Below, piece after piece: positions 34,262 through 43,435 of a stretch of 64,000 nt of DNA. The number at the start of each line of letters is the position of its first letter. Position 1 is the stretch's first letter. A program made the position numbers and the translations under genes. The notes beneath the pieces were generated by a model. That model was not told where the DNA came from. It saw only the letters and a list, made by a program, of their open reading frames with translations, and did not search any database. Source of the DNA: Pseudomonas sp. GD03858 (GTDB lineage: Bacteria > Pseudomonadota > Gammaproteobacteria > Pseudomonadales > Pseudomonadaceae); NCBI RefSeq assembly GCF_029840925.1, contig NZ_JAOCDM010000004.1, forward strand, positions 43,689-107,688, given 5' to 3'.

Positions 34262-35161
34262 ATGGCCACGCAAAAAGCCCGCGCGGATTCGCTGTCCCTG
34301 CTGCTGTTCACCCTGCGCAGCGGCAAGCTGATGGCAATCAACCTGCTCAAGGTCAGCGAGATCATCCCTTGCCCGCCGCTGACCAAGCTGCCGGAGGCGC
34401 ACCCGCATGTCAAAGGCGTGGCCACCCTGCGCGGCAATTCGCTGTCGGTGATCGACCTGTCCCGCGCCATTGGCGAAATGCCCCTGGCCGACCCCGACGG
34501 CGGCTGCCTGATCGTCACCGAGATCAGCCGCTCGCGCCAGGGCCTGCATGTGCAGGCGGTGAGCCGCATCGTTCATTGCCTGAGCACCGACATCAAACCG
34601 CCCCCTTATGGTTCGGGCAATCGCTCGTTCATCACCGGCGTGACCCGGGTCGACAACACCCTGGTACAGGTGCTGGATATCGAAAAGGTCATCCACGGCA
34701 TCGCGCCGCCGCCGCACGAACCGCACCCCGGCGAAGTCAGCGAGGAAGACGCGAGCCTGCTGGCCGCCGCCAACATCCTGGTGGTGGACGACAGCCAGGT
34801 CGCGCTGCAGCAGTCGGTGCACACCCTGCGTAACCTCGGCATCGAGTGCCATACCGCGCGCAGCGCCAAGGATGCGATCAACGTTTTGCTGGAGCTGCAA
34901 GGCACCGACAGGGAGATCAACATCATCGTCTCCGACATCGAGATGTCCGAGATGGATGGCTTCGCCTTCACCCGCACCTTGCGTGAAACCCCGGACTTCC
35001 AGCACCTGTACATCCTGCTGCACACCTCGCTGGACAGCGCGATGAGCGGCGACAAGGCCAAGCTGGCGGGGGCCAATGCGATCCTGACCAAGTTCTCCTC
35101 GCCGGAGCTGACCAACTGCCTGGTGACGGCGGCGCGGGCGGTGGTGTTCGAGGAGCGCTGA
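34262..35161 (+). CDS. cheV: Chemotaxis coupling protein CheV
   Basis: A 299-residue protein with an N-terminal CheW-like domain (about 10-150) that couples receptors to CheA, and a C-terminal receiver domain (171-299). The receiver has the acidic pair Asp176-Asp177, phosphoacceptor Asp225 in IIVSDIEMSEMDG, and a conserved Lys near the end (ILTKF). CheV proteins adjust receptor signalling or act as phosphate sinks. A GAAGG ribosome site precedes the ATG. It is transcribed alone, away from the main chemotaxis cluster. Confidence 0.94.
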   Translation: MATQKARADSLSLLLFTLRSGKLMAINLLKVSEIIPCPPLTKLPEAHPHVKGVATLRGNSLSVIDLSRAIGEMPLADPDGGCLIVTEISRSRQGLHVQAVSRIVHCLSTDIKPPPYGSGNRSFITGVTRVDNTLVQVLDIEKVIHGIAPPPHEPHPGEVSEEDASLLAAANILVVDDSQVALQQSVHTLRNLGIECHTARSAKDAINVLLELQGTDREINIIVSDIEMSEMDGFAFTRTLRETPDFQHLYILLHTSLDSAMSGDKAKLAGANAILTKFSSPELTNCLVTAARAVVFEER

Positions 35162-35186
35162 CACATCAGGTCAGGATTTTCCTGAC

Positions 35187-35214
35187 TTGATGAAGGAAAA
35201 CGTTCGGGCATAAT
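35187..35214 (+). promoter_or_regulatory. Candidate sigma-70 promoter
   Basis: TTGATG (35187-35192), a 16-base spacer and CATAAT (35209-35214) lie upstream of the small exported-protein gene. They follow a GTCAGG-ATTTT-CCTGAC hairpin that may end cheV. Confidence 0.5.
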
Positions 35215-35249
35215 TCGCGCCCTTCGCAGGTTCATTGGCGGTGTCGCGT

Positions 35250-35561
35250 ATGAAATATCTCTGTTCGTTCCTCATCCTCTGCGCCCTTGCCAGCGGCGCA
35301 GCCCACGCCTCGAGCAACCAGGCCTGGAGCGACCAGCGCCAGCACATGCTCAAGACCTGCCTGGCCGCCAGCCAGTTCAAGGATGCCCACGCCCTGGGCA
35401 AACCCGCCGAGTTCGACGACCAGGTCGGTTACAGCGCGCTGCTGATCGAGGGCACCTACCCCCAGAAGCACATGCAGAACCGCACCGGTACCGAGCTGTG
35501 CCTCTACGACCGCCAACGCCAGCAAGCCTTCACCAGCGAATGGGAAGCCGGCAAGCGATGA
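35250..35561 (+). CDS. Small exported protein of unknown function
   Basis: 103 residues with a clear signal peptide (MKYLCSFLILCALASGAAHA). The mature domain SSNQAWSDQRQHMLKTCLAASQFKDAH...CLYDRQRQQAFTSEWEAGKR has two cysteines that could form a disulfide. I recognise no named family. ATG 35250 is chosen over an upstream TTG because the signal peptide begins there. Its stop overlaps the start of the next gene (ATGA), so the two are translationally coupled. Confidence 0.75.
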   Translation: MKYLCSFLILCALASGAAHASSNQAWSDQRQHMLKTCLAASQFKDAHALGKPAEFDDQVGYSALLIEGTYPQKHMQNRTGTELCLYDRQRQQAFTSEWEAGKR

Positions 35562-36292
35562 GCGACAGTATTCGCTTCGCCTGCACCGGCTGCGGCAAAT
35601 GCTGCACGGGCCATCATGTGCCGCTGACGCTTGCCGAGGCCCGCCAATGGGCAGCCTCCGGCGGCCAGGTGGTGGTGCTGATCGAAGGGTTCATTGCCGA
35701 TGGCCCTGGCATGCCGGCGGACCATCGCGAGCATGTGCTGCGCCGCTCGTTCCCGGTGCCCTGTGGCGCTGGGCAGTTACACGTATCGGTCACCTTCGCC
35801 GCGTTCAACCCGGGGCGCTGCCGCAACCTTGACGACAACGACCTGTGCGGCATCTATGAAAGCCGACCACTGGTCTGTCGCATCTACCCGGCGGAGATCA
35901 ACCCGCACCTGCCGCTGCGGCCGGAAAACAAGGACTGCCCGCCCGAGGCTTGGGAACAAGGGCCTGAGCTGATTCATGGCAGCCTGCCGGTGGATGAGGG
36001 ACTGCGCGCCTTGATCGAGGCCTCGCGCCAGGCCGACCGCGACGATATCGCGGCCAAGGTGGCGATCTGTCAGGCGCTGGGGATGACCACCAGCGCGCTG
36101 AAGGGCAACGGGTTTACCGCGTGGTTGCCGGACATGGCGGCGTTTGCTGCGGTGCTGAAACAGGCGCCAACAGCGGTCGATGGGCCGTGGGTGGTGCATG
36201 TGCAGGACGAGGCGCTTGCGACCGAGCTACAGGATCATCGCCTGCAGGTGACGGGCGAAGCGCCGGTCTACTACGCGTTCATCGGTTTCTAG
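35558..36292 (+). CDS. YkgJ-family cysteine-cluster protein (long form)
   Basis: 244 residues. The N-terminal ACTGCGKCCTGHHVPLT has the CxxCGxCC signature. It is followed by CRNLDDNDLCGIYESRPLVCRIYPAE, the CxIYxxRPxxCRxYP hallmark of the YkgJ/Fe-S-oxidoreductase-like family, and a further Cys in NKDCPPEAW. It probably binds zinc or an iron cluster in the cytosol. It overlaps the preceding exported-protein gene by four bases. Function is not established. A shorter family member is at 21545-21928. Confidence 0.88.
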   Translation: MSDSIRFACTGCGKCCTGHHVPLTLAEARQWAASGGQVVVLIEGFIADGPGMPADHREHVLRRSFPVPCGAGQLHVSVTFAAFNPGRCRNLDDNDLCGIYESRPLVCRIYPAEINPHLPLRPENKDCPPEAWEQGPELIHGSLPVDEGLRALIEASRQADRDDIAAKVAICQALGMTTSALKGNGFTAWLPDMAAFAAVLKQAPTAVDGPWVVHVQDEALATELQDHRLQVTGEAPVYYAFIGF

Positions 36293-36301
36293 ATAGATCC
36301 A

Positions 36302-36389
36302 ATCGCGGGGCAAGCCCGCTCCCACGCCCTGGCCCTCAACACTCCTGGCTTCGAGGCCACTATTGTGGGAGCGGGCTTGCCCCGCGATA
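36302..36389. repeat. REP pair
   Basis: ATCGCGGGGCAAGCCCGCTC faces GGGAGCGGGCTTGCCCCGCG across about 45 bases, between two convergent genes. It may serve as a bidirectional transcript end. Confidence 0.82.
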
Positions 36390-36410
36390 GGGCCAGTACT
36401 GACAACCCAA

Positions 36411-37994
36411 TCACTGACAACGCCGCCAGAACTCATCCGCCAGCCGCCGCAGGTCCTTGGCCAGGTCGGCCACATCGCTGGCGCTGCTGTGGCTGCGCTG
36501 GCCGACGCTGACCGTCGCCTCGCTGGCCTGGCGAATGCTGCTGATGTTGCGGTTGATGCTCTCGCTGACCTGGCTCTGCTGCTCCACCGCCGCGGCGATC
36601 TGCAAACTCATCTCGTTGATCTGGTTGACCCGCACGCTGATGCTGTCCAGCGCGTCACTGGCCAGTTGCGCCTGCTCGACACTGTGCCCGGCATGGGCGC
36701 TGCTCTGCTGCATCACCTGCACCGCTGCCCGCGCACCTTGCTGCAACGCGCCGATCATGCGCTGGATATCGTGGGTGGACTGCGCGGTGCGCTGGGCCAG
36801 GCCGCGCACTTCATCGGCGACCACCGCGAAACCACGCCCCTGGTCACCCGCCCGCGCCGCTTCGATGGCGGCATTGAGCGCCAGCAGATTGGTCTGTTCG
36901 GCGATGCCACGGATCACGTCGAGCACCCCGGAGATCTCGCTGCTGTGGCTCTCCAACTGCTGGATCACCTCGCTGGCTTCGACCAGCGAGCCGGCCAGGT
37001 CCTGGATCGCGCAGCGGTTGCGATCGACCAGTCGATGGCCGGACTGGGTCTCGTCCTCGGCCTGGTCGGCGGCCATGGCGGCCATCTGCGCGCTACTCGC
37101 CACCTGGGCCACGCTGGCGCTCATCTGGTGGATCGCCGTGGCCACCTGGTCGGCTTCGCTCTGCTGCTCCAGGCTGTTGGCATGGCTGCTGTGCAAGGCT
37201 TCGACCAGCGACCCGGAATGCCCGGCCAGGCGCGACGAGGTGTCGCCGATGCGACCGACCACCGCGCCCAGCTGCGCCTTGAGCATGCGCATGGCGAACT
37301 CGATCTGTCCCAGGCCGTCACGCCGGCCGGTATACAACTGCTGGCTGAGCGGATTGTCGGCGATCGCCTGGGCCTGTCGGCGCAGCCGCTCGTAGGGGCG
37401 CAGCAGCGCCAGGATCGCCAGGCTGCTCAGCCCCACGGCAAGCATCACTTCGACCAGCGACGCCAGCAACGGCGCCCCCAGCCACCACTGCCCGCCCCCC
37501 AGCACCAATGCCAGCACGCCCCCCACCGCCAGCGACAAGCGCGCTCCCAGCCCCAGCACCGGCAAACGCTCGAACCAGCTACGCCGGCCTTCGCGCAGGC
37601 GCGCATAGCAACGCTCGGCCGCCGCGACCTGCTCGGCCCCGGGCCGGGTCCGCACCGACTGGTACTCCAGCACCTGCCCGCCATTGCTGATCGGCGAGAC
37701 GAAGGCGCTCACCCAGTAGTGGTCGCCGTTCTTGCAGCGATTCTTCACCAGCCCCATCCACGAGCGCCCGGCCTTGAGCGTTTGCCACATCTGGGCGAAG
37801 GTCTGGGACGGCATGTCCGGGTGGCGGACCATGTGATGGGCGTTGCCCAGCAGCTCCTCGCGGGAAAATCCGCTGATCCGCATGAAGTCGTCGTTGGCAT
37901 AGGTGATGCGGCTGTCCAGGTCAGTGGTGGACAGGATGTTGGCGTCGCCGGGGTAATCCACTTCGCGACCGGTAATGGGCATGTTGCGCTTCAT
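36411..37994 (-). CDS. Aer-like PAS-containing methyl-accepting chemotaxis protein
   Basis: A 527-residue receptor. It has no periplasmic sensor. The N-terminal PAS domain (about 15-115; [21 protein letters not shown], then [18 protein letters not shown]) resembles the FAD-binding sensor of Aer. A hydrophobic hairpin at about 148-200 anchors it. A HAMP-like segment and the cytoplasmic signalling domain follow, with the hairpin tip [37 protein letters not shown]. It is expected to report redox or oxygen status to CheA. The start is 46 bp from a palindromic MITE-like element that fills its promoter side. Confidence 0.9.
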   Translation of the reverse strand: MKRNMPITGREVDYPGDANILSTTDLDSRITYANDDFMRISGFSREELLGNAHHMVRHPDMPSQTFAQMWQTLKAGRSWMGLVKNRCKNGDHYWVSAFVSPISNGGQVLEYQSVRTRPGAEQVAAAERCYARLREGRRSWFERLPVLGLGARLSLAVGGVLALVLGGGQWWLGAPLLASLVEVMLAVGLSSLAILALLRPYERLRRQAQAIADNPLSQQLYTGRRDGLGQIEFAMRMLKAQLGAVVGRIGDTSSRLAGHSGSLVEALHSSHANSLEQQSEADQVATAIHQMSASVAQVASSAQMAAMAADQAEDETQSGHRLVDRNRCAIQDLAGSLVEASEVIQQLESHSSEISGVLDVIRGIAEQTNLLALNAAIEAARAGDQGRGFAVVADEVRGLAQRTAQSTHDIQRMIGALQQGARAAVQVMQQSSAHAGHSVEQAQLASDALDSISVRVNQINEMSLQIAAAVEQQSQVSESINRNISSIRQASEATVSVGQRSHSSASDVADLAKDLRRLADEFWRRCQ

Positions 37995-38378
37995 CGGAGG
38001 CTCTCGTTGTTGTACGGGAGATCGGCAGGGCGTACGACTCTAGTGTCCTGTCTCGGAAATACGTTCTCTTTTGGCGAGTGGCTTGGGTGCTCGGCCAAGG
38101 CGCCGCGACGAGTCATAGCAGGGCTATGGCGAGGAGCGGCAACGCCGGCCGGGCGCCCAAGACGCCGCCAAAAGTGAACAGCTTATTTCCGAGACAGGAC
38201 ACTAGGGCCAATGGCCGGCGAAACATTGATCCACGACAGCATATTGGCAATTGGCCATCAGCGAGCCGAAACTGACAGACGTGACAGCCAGGCGTCACGC
38301 TGGCGACCCGGTCGGCGCGCTATAACCAGTCACTACCCAGACCCGTTTCCCCGCCCTCCGGCCAAGGTGCCCGCCACG
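37995..38378. other. 384-bp divergent intergenic region occupied by a palindromic element
   Basis: It lies between the divergent Aer-like receptor gene and the RND adaptor gene. The central 166 bp (38040-38205) is a MITE-like palindrome. The right-hand 170 bp should hold the RND operon promoter; I see no strong -35/-10 there. Confidence 0.6.
38040..38205. mobile_element. 166-bp palindromic MITE-like element
   Basis: The ends are perfect inverted repeats (CTAGTGTCCTGTCTCGGAAA at the left and its reverse complement at the right). The inverted homology continues with small gaps through TTTTGGCG, CTTGGG, GGCC and CATAGC, almost to the centre, so the whole element folds into one hairpin. CTAG at each end may be the target site. 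There is no transposase frame. It looks like a non-autonomous transposable element; the parent family is not identified. Confidence 0.72.
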
Positions 38379-39542
38379 ATGCGACGTCCAACCCGCCCCC
38401 TCGTTCTCGCAGCCCTGGCCCTGGTTCTACTGGCGGGCGTCGGCGCCTGGCTGAGCCTGCGCCAGCAGGCCCCGGCCAACCGCCCCAGCAGTGCCGTGCC
38501 GGTGCGCGTGGTGGCCGTGGCCCAGCAGGATGTGCCACGCTACCTCAGCGCGATCGGCTCGGTGCTGTCGCTGCACAGCGTCGAGGTCCGTCCCCAGGTC
38601 GAGGGCGTGCTCACCCAGGTGCTGGTCAAGGAAGGCCAGTGGGTGAAGGAAGGCGACCTGCTGGCCACCCTCGACGACCGGGCCATCCGCGCCAGTCTCG
38701 ACCAGGCCCGCGCCCAGCTCGCCCAGACCCAGGCGCAACTGCAAGTGGGCAACGTCAACCTCAGGCGCTACCAATTGCTCAGCACCGACGATGGCGTGTC
38801 GAAGCAGACCCTCGACCAACAGCAGGCGCTGGTCAATCAGCTGCAGGCGACGATCAAGGGCAACCAGGCGGCGATCGACAATGCCGCCGTGCAACTGAGC
38901 TACACGCAGATCCGCTCGCCGGTGACCGGCCGCGTCGGCATCCGCAACGTCGACCCCGGCAACCTGGTGCGCACCAGCGACACGCAAAGCCTGTTCAGCG
39001 TCACCCAGATCGACCCGATCGCCGTGGAATTCGCCCTGCCCCAGCAGCAACTCCCGGTGCTGCAAGGCCTGCTTGAATCCGCCACGCCCGCCGAAGTCGA
39101 GGCCTACATGGATGCCGACGGCGAGCGCAGCCTGCTCGACAAGGGTCACCTGACGCTGATCGACAACCAGGTCTCGGCCAATACCGGCACGGTGCGGGTC
39201 AAGGCCGAATTCGACAACAAGCACGGGCGCCTGTGGCCCGGCCAACTGGTCACCGTGCGCCTGCGCACCGCCGTCGACGAGAACGCCCTGGTGGTGCCGC
39301 CACCGGTGGTGCAGCGCGGCCTCGATGGCCACTTCGTCTACCGCCTGGACGGCGACAAGGTCAGCGCCGTGCCGGTCAAGGTGGTGTACCAGGACAGCAC
39401 GCTGAACATCATCGCCGGGGTCAAGGCCGGCGACCGCCTGGTACTCGATGGCCAGTCGCGGCTCAAGCCCGGCTCGACCATCGAAGTCACCCCGGATGCC
39501 CCCGCCGCCGCCGAGATCGCCGAGCGCAGGAGCCAGCCATGA
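38379..39542 (+). CDS. RND efflux periplasmic adaptor (membrane fusion protein)
   Basis: 387 residues: an N-terminal membrane anchor (about 8-28; LVLAALALVLLAGVGAWLSL), then the adaptor order. This is the lipoyl-like half motif (VRPQVEGVLTQVLVKEGQWVKEGDLLATLDDR), a coiled-coil hairpin (about 105-185; QARAQLAQTQAQLQVG...QLQATIKGNQAAIDNAAVQL), the second lipoyl half (YTQIRSPVTGRVGIRNVDPGN), and beta-barrel plus membrane-proximal domains. It is closest to MdtA-type adaptors. I chose ATG 38379 because the anchor begins there; the frame upstream runs into the palindromic element. It overlaps the transporter gene by four bases (ATGA). Confidence 0.92.
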   Translation: MRRPTRPLVLAALALVLLAGVGAWLSLRQQAPANRPSSAVPVRVVAVAQQDVPRYLSAIGSVLSLHSVEVRPQVEGVLTQVLVKEGQWVKEGDLLATLDDRAIRASLDQARAQLAQTQAQLQVGNVNLRRYQLLSTDDGVSKQTLDQQQALVNQLQATIKGNQAAIDNAAVQLSYTQIRSPVTGRVGIRNVDPGNLVRTSDTQSLFSVTQIDPIAVEFALPQQQLPVLQGLLESATPAEVEAYMDADGERSLLDKGHLTLIDNQVSANTGTVRVKAEFDNKHGRLWPGQLVTVRLRTAVDENALVVPPPVVQRGLDGHFVYRLDGDKVSAVPVKVVYQDSTLNIIAGVKAGDRLVLDGQSRLKPGSTIEVTPDAPAAAEIAERRSQP

Positions 39543-42500
39543 ACACCCGCAACGGCGTCTCGGCCTGGTGCATCGACCACCCCATCGCCACCTTGCTGCT
39601 GACCTTCGCCCTGGTGCTGCTGGGTGCCATCGCCTTCCCGCGCCTGCCGGTGGCGCCACTGCCCGAGGCCGACTTTCCGACCATCCAGGTCACCGCCCAG
39701 CTGCCCGGCGCCAGCCCGGAAACCATGGCGTCCTCGGTCGCCACGCCATTGGAAGTGCAGTTCAGCGCCATCCCCGGCATGACCCAGATGACCAGCAGCA
39801 GCGCCCTGGGCTCGACCAACCTGATCCTGCAATTCACCCTCGACAAGAACATCGACACCGCCGCCCAGGAAGTGCAGGCGGCGATCAACACCGCCACCGC
39901 TCGCCTGCCCCAGGACATGCCCAGCCCGCCGACCTGGCGCAAGGTCAACCCGGCCGACAGCCCGGTGCTGGTGCTGACGGTCAGCTCGACGCAGATGCCC
40001 GGCAACGAACTGAGCGACTACGCCGAAACCCTGCTGGCCCGCCAGCTCAGCCAGATCGAAGGCGTCGGTCTGATCAACATCACCGGCCAGCTGCGCCCGG
40101 CGATCCGCGTGCAGGCCCAGCCAGAAAAGCTCGCCGCCATCGGCCTGACCCTGGCCGACATCCGCCAGGCCGTGCAGCAGACCAGCCTGAACCTGGCCAA
40201 GGGCGCGCTGTACGGCGAGCACAGCGTCTCGACCATCGCCGCCAACGACCAGCTGTTCCACGCCGATGACTACGCCAGGCTGATCGTCAGCTACCGCAAC
40301 GGCGCCCCGGTGCACCTGTCCGACGTCGCCAAGGTGATCTACGACGCCGAGAACGCCTATGCCAAGGCCTGGTCCGGCGACAAGCCGGCGCTGAACCTGG
40401 TGATCTTCCGCCAGCCGGGGGCGAACATCGTCGACACCGTGGACCGCATGATGGAGGCCCTGCCGCGCCTGCAGGAAATGCTCCCGGCGTCGGTCGAGGT
40501 GTCGGTGCTCAACGACCGCACCCAGACCATCCGCGCCTCGCTGCACGAGGTGGAGCTGACGCTGATCATCGCCGTGGTCCTGGTGATCGGCGTCATGGCG
40601 CTGTTCCTGCGCCAGTGGTCGGCGACCTTCATCGTCTCCAGCGTGCTCGGCGTTTCGCTGATTGCCACCTGCGCCCTGATGTACGTCTTCGGTTTCAGCC
40701 TCAACAACCTCACCCTGGTGGCCATCGTCATCGCCGTGGGGTTCGTGGTCGACGACGCCATCGTCGTGGTGGAGAACATCCATCGTCACCTGGAAGCGGG
40801 CGACGACAGCCGCACCGCGGCGCTCAAGGGCGCTGGCGAGATTGGCTTCACCGTGGTTTCCATCAGTTTCTCGCTGATCGCCGCGTTCATTCCGCTGCTG
40901 TTCATGGGCGGCGTGGTCGGCCGGCTGTTCAAGGAGTTCGCCCTGACCGCCACCGCCACCATCCTGATTTCGGTGGTGGTGTCGCTGACCTTGGCGCCGA
41001 CCCTCGCCGCGCTGTGCATGCGTCGCCCGCCCGAGGAGCAGCATGGTGGCCTTGGCCAACGCCTGGTGCGCTGGTACGAGAAGGGCCTGGACCGGGCGTT
41101 GGCCCACCAGCGCATCACCCTGGGCGTGTTCGGCGTCACCCTGGCACTGACGATCGCCGGCTACGTCGTCATCCCCAAGGGCTTCTTCCCGATGCAGGAC
41201 ACCGGTTTCATCCTCGGTACCACCGAGGCCGCGGCGGATGTGTCCTATTCATCGATGATCGAGAAACACCAGGCCCTGGCGAAGATCGTCGGCGCCGACC
41301 CGGCGGTGCGCGCCTTCTCCCATTCGGTCGGCGTCACCGGCAGCAACCAGACCATCGCCAACGGCCGCTTCTGGATTTCCCTCAAGCCGCGCGGTGATCG
41401 CGATGTCTCGGTCAGCCAGTGGATCGACCGCATGCGCCCGCAACTGGCCCAGGTCCCCGGCATCGTCCTGTACATGCGCGCCGGCCAGGACATCAACCTC
41501 AGCTCCGGCCCCACGCGCACCCAGTACCAGTACGTGCTCAAGAGCAACGATGGCGCGGCCCTGAACCTGTGGACCCAGCGCCTGACCGAGCGCCTGCGCG
41601 AGAGCCCGGCGTTGCGCGACCTGTCCAACGACCTGCAACTGGGCGCCAGCGTCACCCATATCGAGATCGACCGCCAGGCCGCGGCACGCTTCGGCCTGAC
41701 CACCACCGACGTCGACCAGGCCCTCTACGACGCCTTCGGCCAGCGGCAGATCAGCGAGTTCCAGACCGAGACCAACCAGTACAAGGTCATCCTCGAGCTG
41801 GACGCGCGCCAGCGCGGCAAGGCCGAAAGCCTCAACTACTTCTACCTGCGCTCGCCGCTGTCCGGCGAGATGGTCCCGCTGTCGGCGCTGGCCCACGTCG
41901 CCGCACCCGGCACCGGCCCGCTGTCGATCAGCCATGACGGCCTGTTCCCGGCCGCCAACCTGTCGTTCAACCTCGCCCCCGGCGTGGCCCTGGGCGACGC
42001 GGTGCAGATCCTCGAGCGCACCCAGCGCGAGCTGGGCATGCCCGATTCCATCGCCGGCAGTTTCCAGGGCGCGGCGCAGGCGTTCCAGAGCTCGCTGGCG
42101 AGCCAGCCGTACCTGATCCTCGCCGCGCTGGTGGCGGTGTACATCATCCTTGGCGTGCTCTACGAGAGCTTCGTGCATCCGCTGACCATCATCTCGACGC
42201 TGCCGTCGGCGGGCCTCGGCGCGCTGTTCATGCTCTGGGCCATGGGCCAGGACTTCACCATCATGGGGCTGATCGGCGTGGTGCTGCTGATCGGTATCGT
42301 CAAGAAGAACGGCATCCTGCTCATCGACTTCGCCCTCGAGGCCCAGCGCCACCACGGCATGTCCCCCGAACAGGCGATCCACCAGGCCTGCCTGGTACGC
42401 TTTCGCCCGATCATCATGACCACCCTGGCCGCGCTGCTCGGCGCGGTGCCGCTGATGATCGGCTTCGGCACCGGCGCCGAGTTGCGCCAACCCCTGGGCA

Positions 42501-42631
42501 TCGCGGTGGTCGGCGGCCTGCTGGTGAGCCAGGCCCTGACGCTGTTCACCACACCGGTCATATACTTGGCGCTGGAGCGTCTGTTCCACCGCCGTCGGGC
42601 CACCGCCGTGCCAGCGCCGACCGCCAGCTGA
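39539..42631 (+). CDS. RND (HAE1-type) multidrug efflux transporter
   Basis: A 1,030-residue, 12-helix inner-membrane proton antiporter, similar to MdtB/MdtC/MuxB-type pumps. The proton-relay pair Asp405-Asp406 in TM4 (VGFVVDDAIVVVENIHRH) and Lys922/Lys923 in TM10 (IGIVKKNGILLIDFA) are present. The Asp pair marks a drug-type (HAE1) pump, not a heavy-metal (HME) pump. It works with the adaptor encoded just upstream. No outer-membrane channel gene is adjacent, so a channel encoded elsewhere (TolC/OprM-like) must be borrowed. Confidence 0.94.
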   Translation: MNTRNGVSAWCIDHPIATLLLTFALVLLGAIAFPRLPVAPLPEADFPTIQVTAQLPGASPETMASSVATPLEVQFSAIPGMTQMTSSSALGSTNLILQFTLDKNIDTAAQEVQAAINTATARLPQDMPSPPTWRKVNPADSPVLVLTVSSTQMPGNELSDYAETLLARQLSQIEGVGLINITGQLRPAIRVQAQPEKLAAIGLTLADIRQAVQQTSLNLAKGALYGEHSVSTIAANDQLFHADDYARLIVSYRNGAPVHLSDVAKVIYDAENAYAKAWSGDKPALNLVIFRQPGANIVDTVDRMMEALPRLQEMLPASVEVSVLNDRTQTIRASLHEVELTLIIAVVLVIGVMALFLRQWSATFIVSSVLGVSLIATCALMYVFGFSLNNLTLVAIVIAVGFVVDDAIVVVENIHRHLEAGDDSRTAALKGAGEIGFTVVSISFSLIAAFIPLLFMGGVVGRLFKEFALTATATILISVVVSLTLAPTLAALCMRRPPEEQHGGLGQRLVRWYEKGLDRALAHQRITLGVFGVTLALTIAGYVVIPKGFFPMQDTGFILGTTEAAADVSYSSMIEKHQALAKIVGADPAVRAFSHSVGVTGSNQTIANGRFWISLKPRGDRDVSVSQWIDRMRPQLAQVPGIVLYMRAGQDINLSSGPTRTQYQYVLKSNDGAALNLWTQRLTERLRESPALRDLSNDLQLGASVTHIEIDRQAAARFGLTTTDVDQALYDAFGQRQISEFQTETNQYKVILELDARQRGKAESLNYFYLRSPLSGEMVPLSALAHVAAPGTGPLSISHDGLFPAANLSFNLAPGVALGDAVQILERTQRELGMPDSIAGSFQGAAQAFQSSLASQPYLILAALVAVYIILGVLYESFVHPLTIISTLPSAGLGALFMLWAMGQDFTIMGLIGVVLLIGIVKKNGILLIDFALEAQRHHGMSPEQAIHQACLVRFRPIIMTTLAALLGAVPLMIGFGTGAELRQPLGIAVVGGLLVSQALTLFTTPVIYLALERLFHRRRATAVPAPTAS

Positions 42632-42640
42632 GAAAAGACC

Positions 42641-43312
42641 ATGCGTGTGCTGATCATCGAAGACGAAGAGAAAACCGCCGACTACCTGCATCGCGGCCTC
42701 ACCGAGCAGGGTTTCACCGTCGACCTGGCACGGGACGGCATCGACGGGCTGCACCTGGCCCTGGAGGGCGACTACGCGGTGATCGTGCTCGACGTGATGC
42801 TCCCCGGCCTGGACGGCTACGGCGTGCTGCGCGCGCTGCGGGCCCGCAAACAGACGCCGGTGATCATGCTCACCGCCCGCGAGCGGGTCGAGGATCGCAT
42901 CCACGGCCTGCGCGAAGGCGCCGACGATTACCTGGGCAAGCCGTTCTCGTTCCTCGAACTGGTCGCCCGCCTGCAGGCCCTGACCCGGCGCAGCGCCATT
43001 CACGAGCCGTTGCAGATCCAGGTGGCCGACCTGTGGATCGACCTGATGGCGCGCAAGGCCACCCGCGCCGGAGCACGCCTGGACCTGACCGCCAAGGAGT
43101 TCTCGCTGCTCAGCGTGCTCGCCAGGCGCCAGGGCGAGATCCTGTCCAAGACCGCCATCGCCGAGCTGGTCTGGGACATCAATTTCGACAGCGACGCCAA
43201 TGTCGTCGAAGTGGCCATCAAGCGCCTGCGCGCCAAGCTCGACGGGCCGTTCGACAACAAGCTGCTGCACACCATCCGAGGCATGGGCTATGTCCTGGAA
43301 AGCCGTGGCTAG
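42641..43312 (+). CDS. OmpR-family response regulator (CusR/CopR/IrlR-like)
   Basis: A 223-residue response regulator with a receiver domain (Glu7-Asp8 acidic pair, phosphoacceptor Asp51 in VLDVMLPGLDGYG, Lys100) and a winged-helix OmpR DNA-binding domain (about 128-220). RVEDRIHGLREGADDYLGKPF and the overall layout follow the heavy-metal regulator subgroup. It begins nine bases after the RND transporter gene and is probably co-transcribed with it. The partner kinase follows after a REP pair. Control of the pump operon is inferred. Confidence 0.92.
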   Translation: MRVLIIEDEEKTADYLHRGLTEQGFTVDLARDGIDGLHLALEGDYAVIVLDVMLPGLDGYGVLRALRARKQTPVIMLTARERVEDRIHGLREGADDYLGKPFSFLELVARLQALTRRSAIHEPLQIQVADLWIDLMARKATRAGARLDLTAKEFSLLSVLARRQGEILSKTAIAELVWDINFDSDANVVEVAIKRLRAKLDGPFDNKLLHTIRGMGYVLESRG

Positions 43313-43425
43313 CCCGGGGGGCGCTGCGCGCCCCTTTCGCGACACAAGGCCGCTCCTACAGAGGATCGCGGTCCCCTGTGGGAGCGGCCTTGTGTCGCGA
43401 AAGGGCCGCAAGGCAGCCCCCTGGG
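43313..43425. repeat. REP pair inside the two-component operon
   Basis: TTTCGCGACACAAGGCCGCT faces AGCGGCCTTGTGTCGCGAAA with GGGGGCGCTGCGCGCCCC at the left edge. It starts on the first base after the response regulator's stop and ends 10 bases before the kinase's ATG. It is of the same subtype as 5780-5883. Confidence 0.85.
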
Positions 43426-43435
43426 GTAGTCGCCC

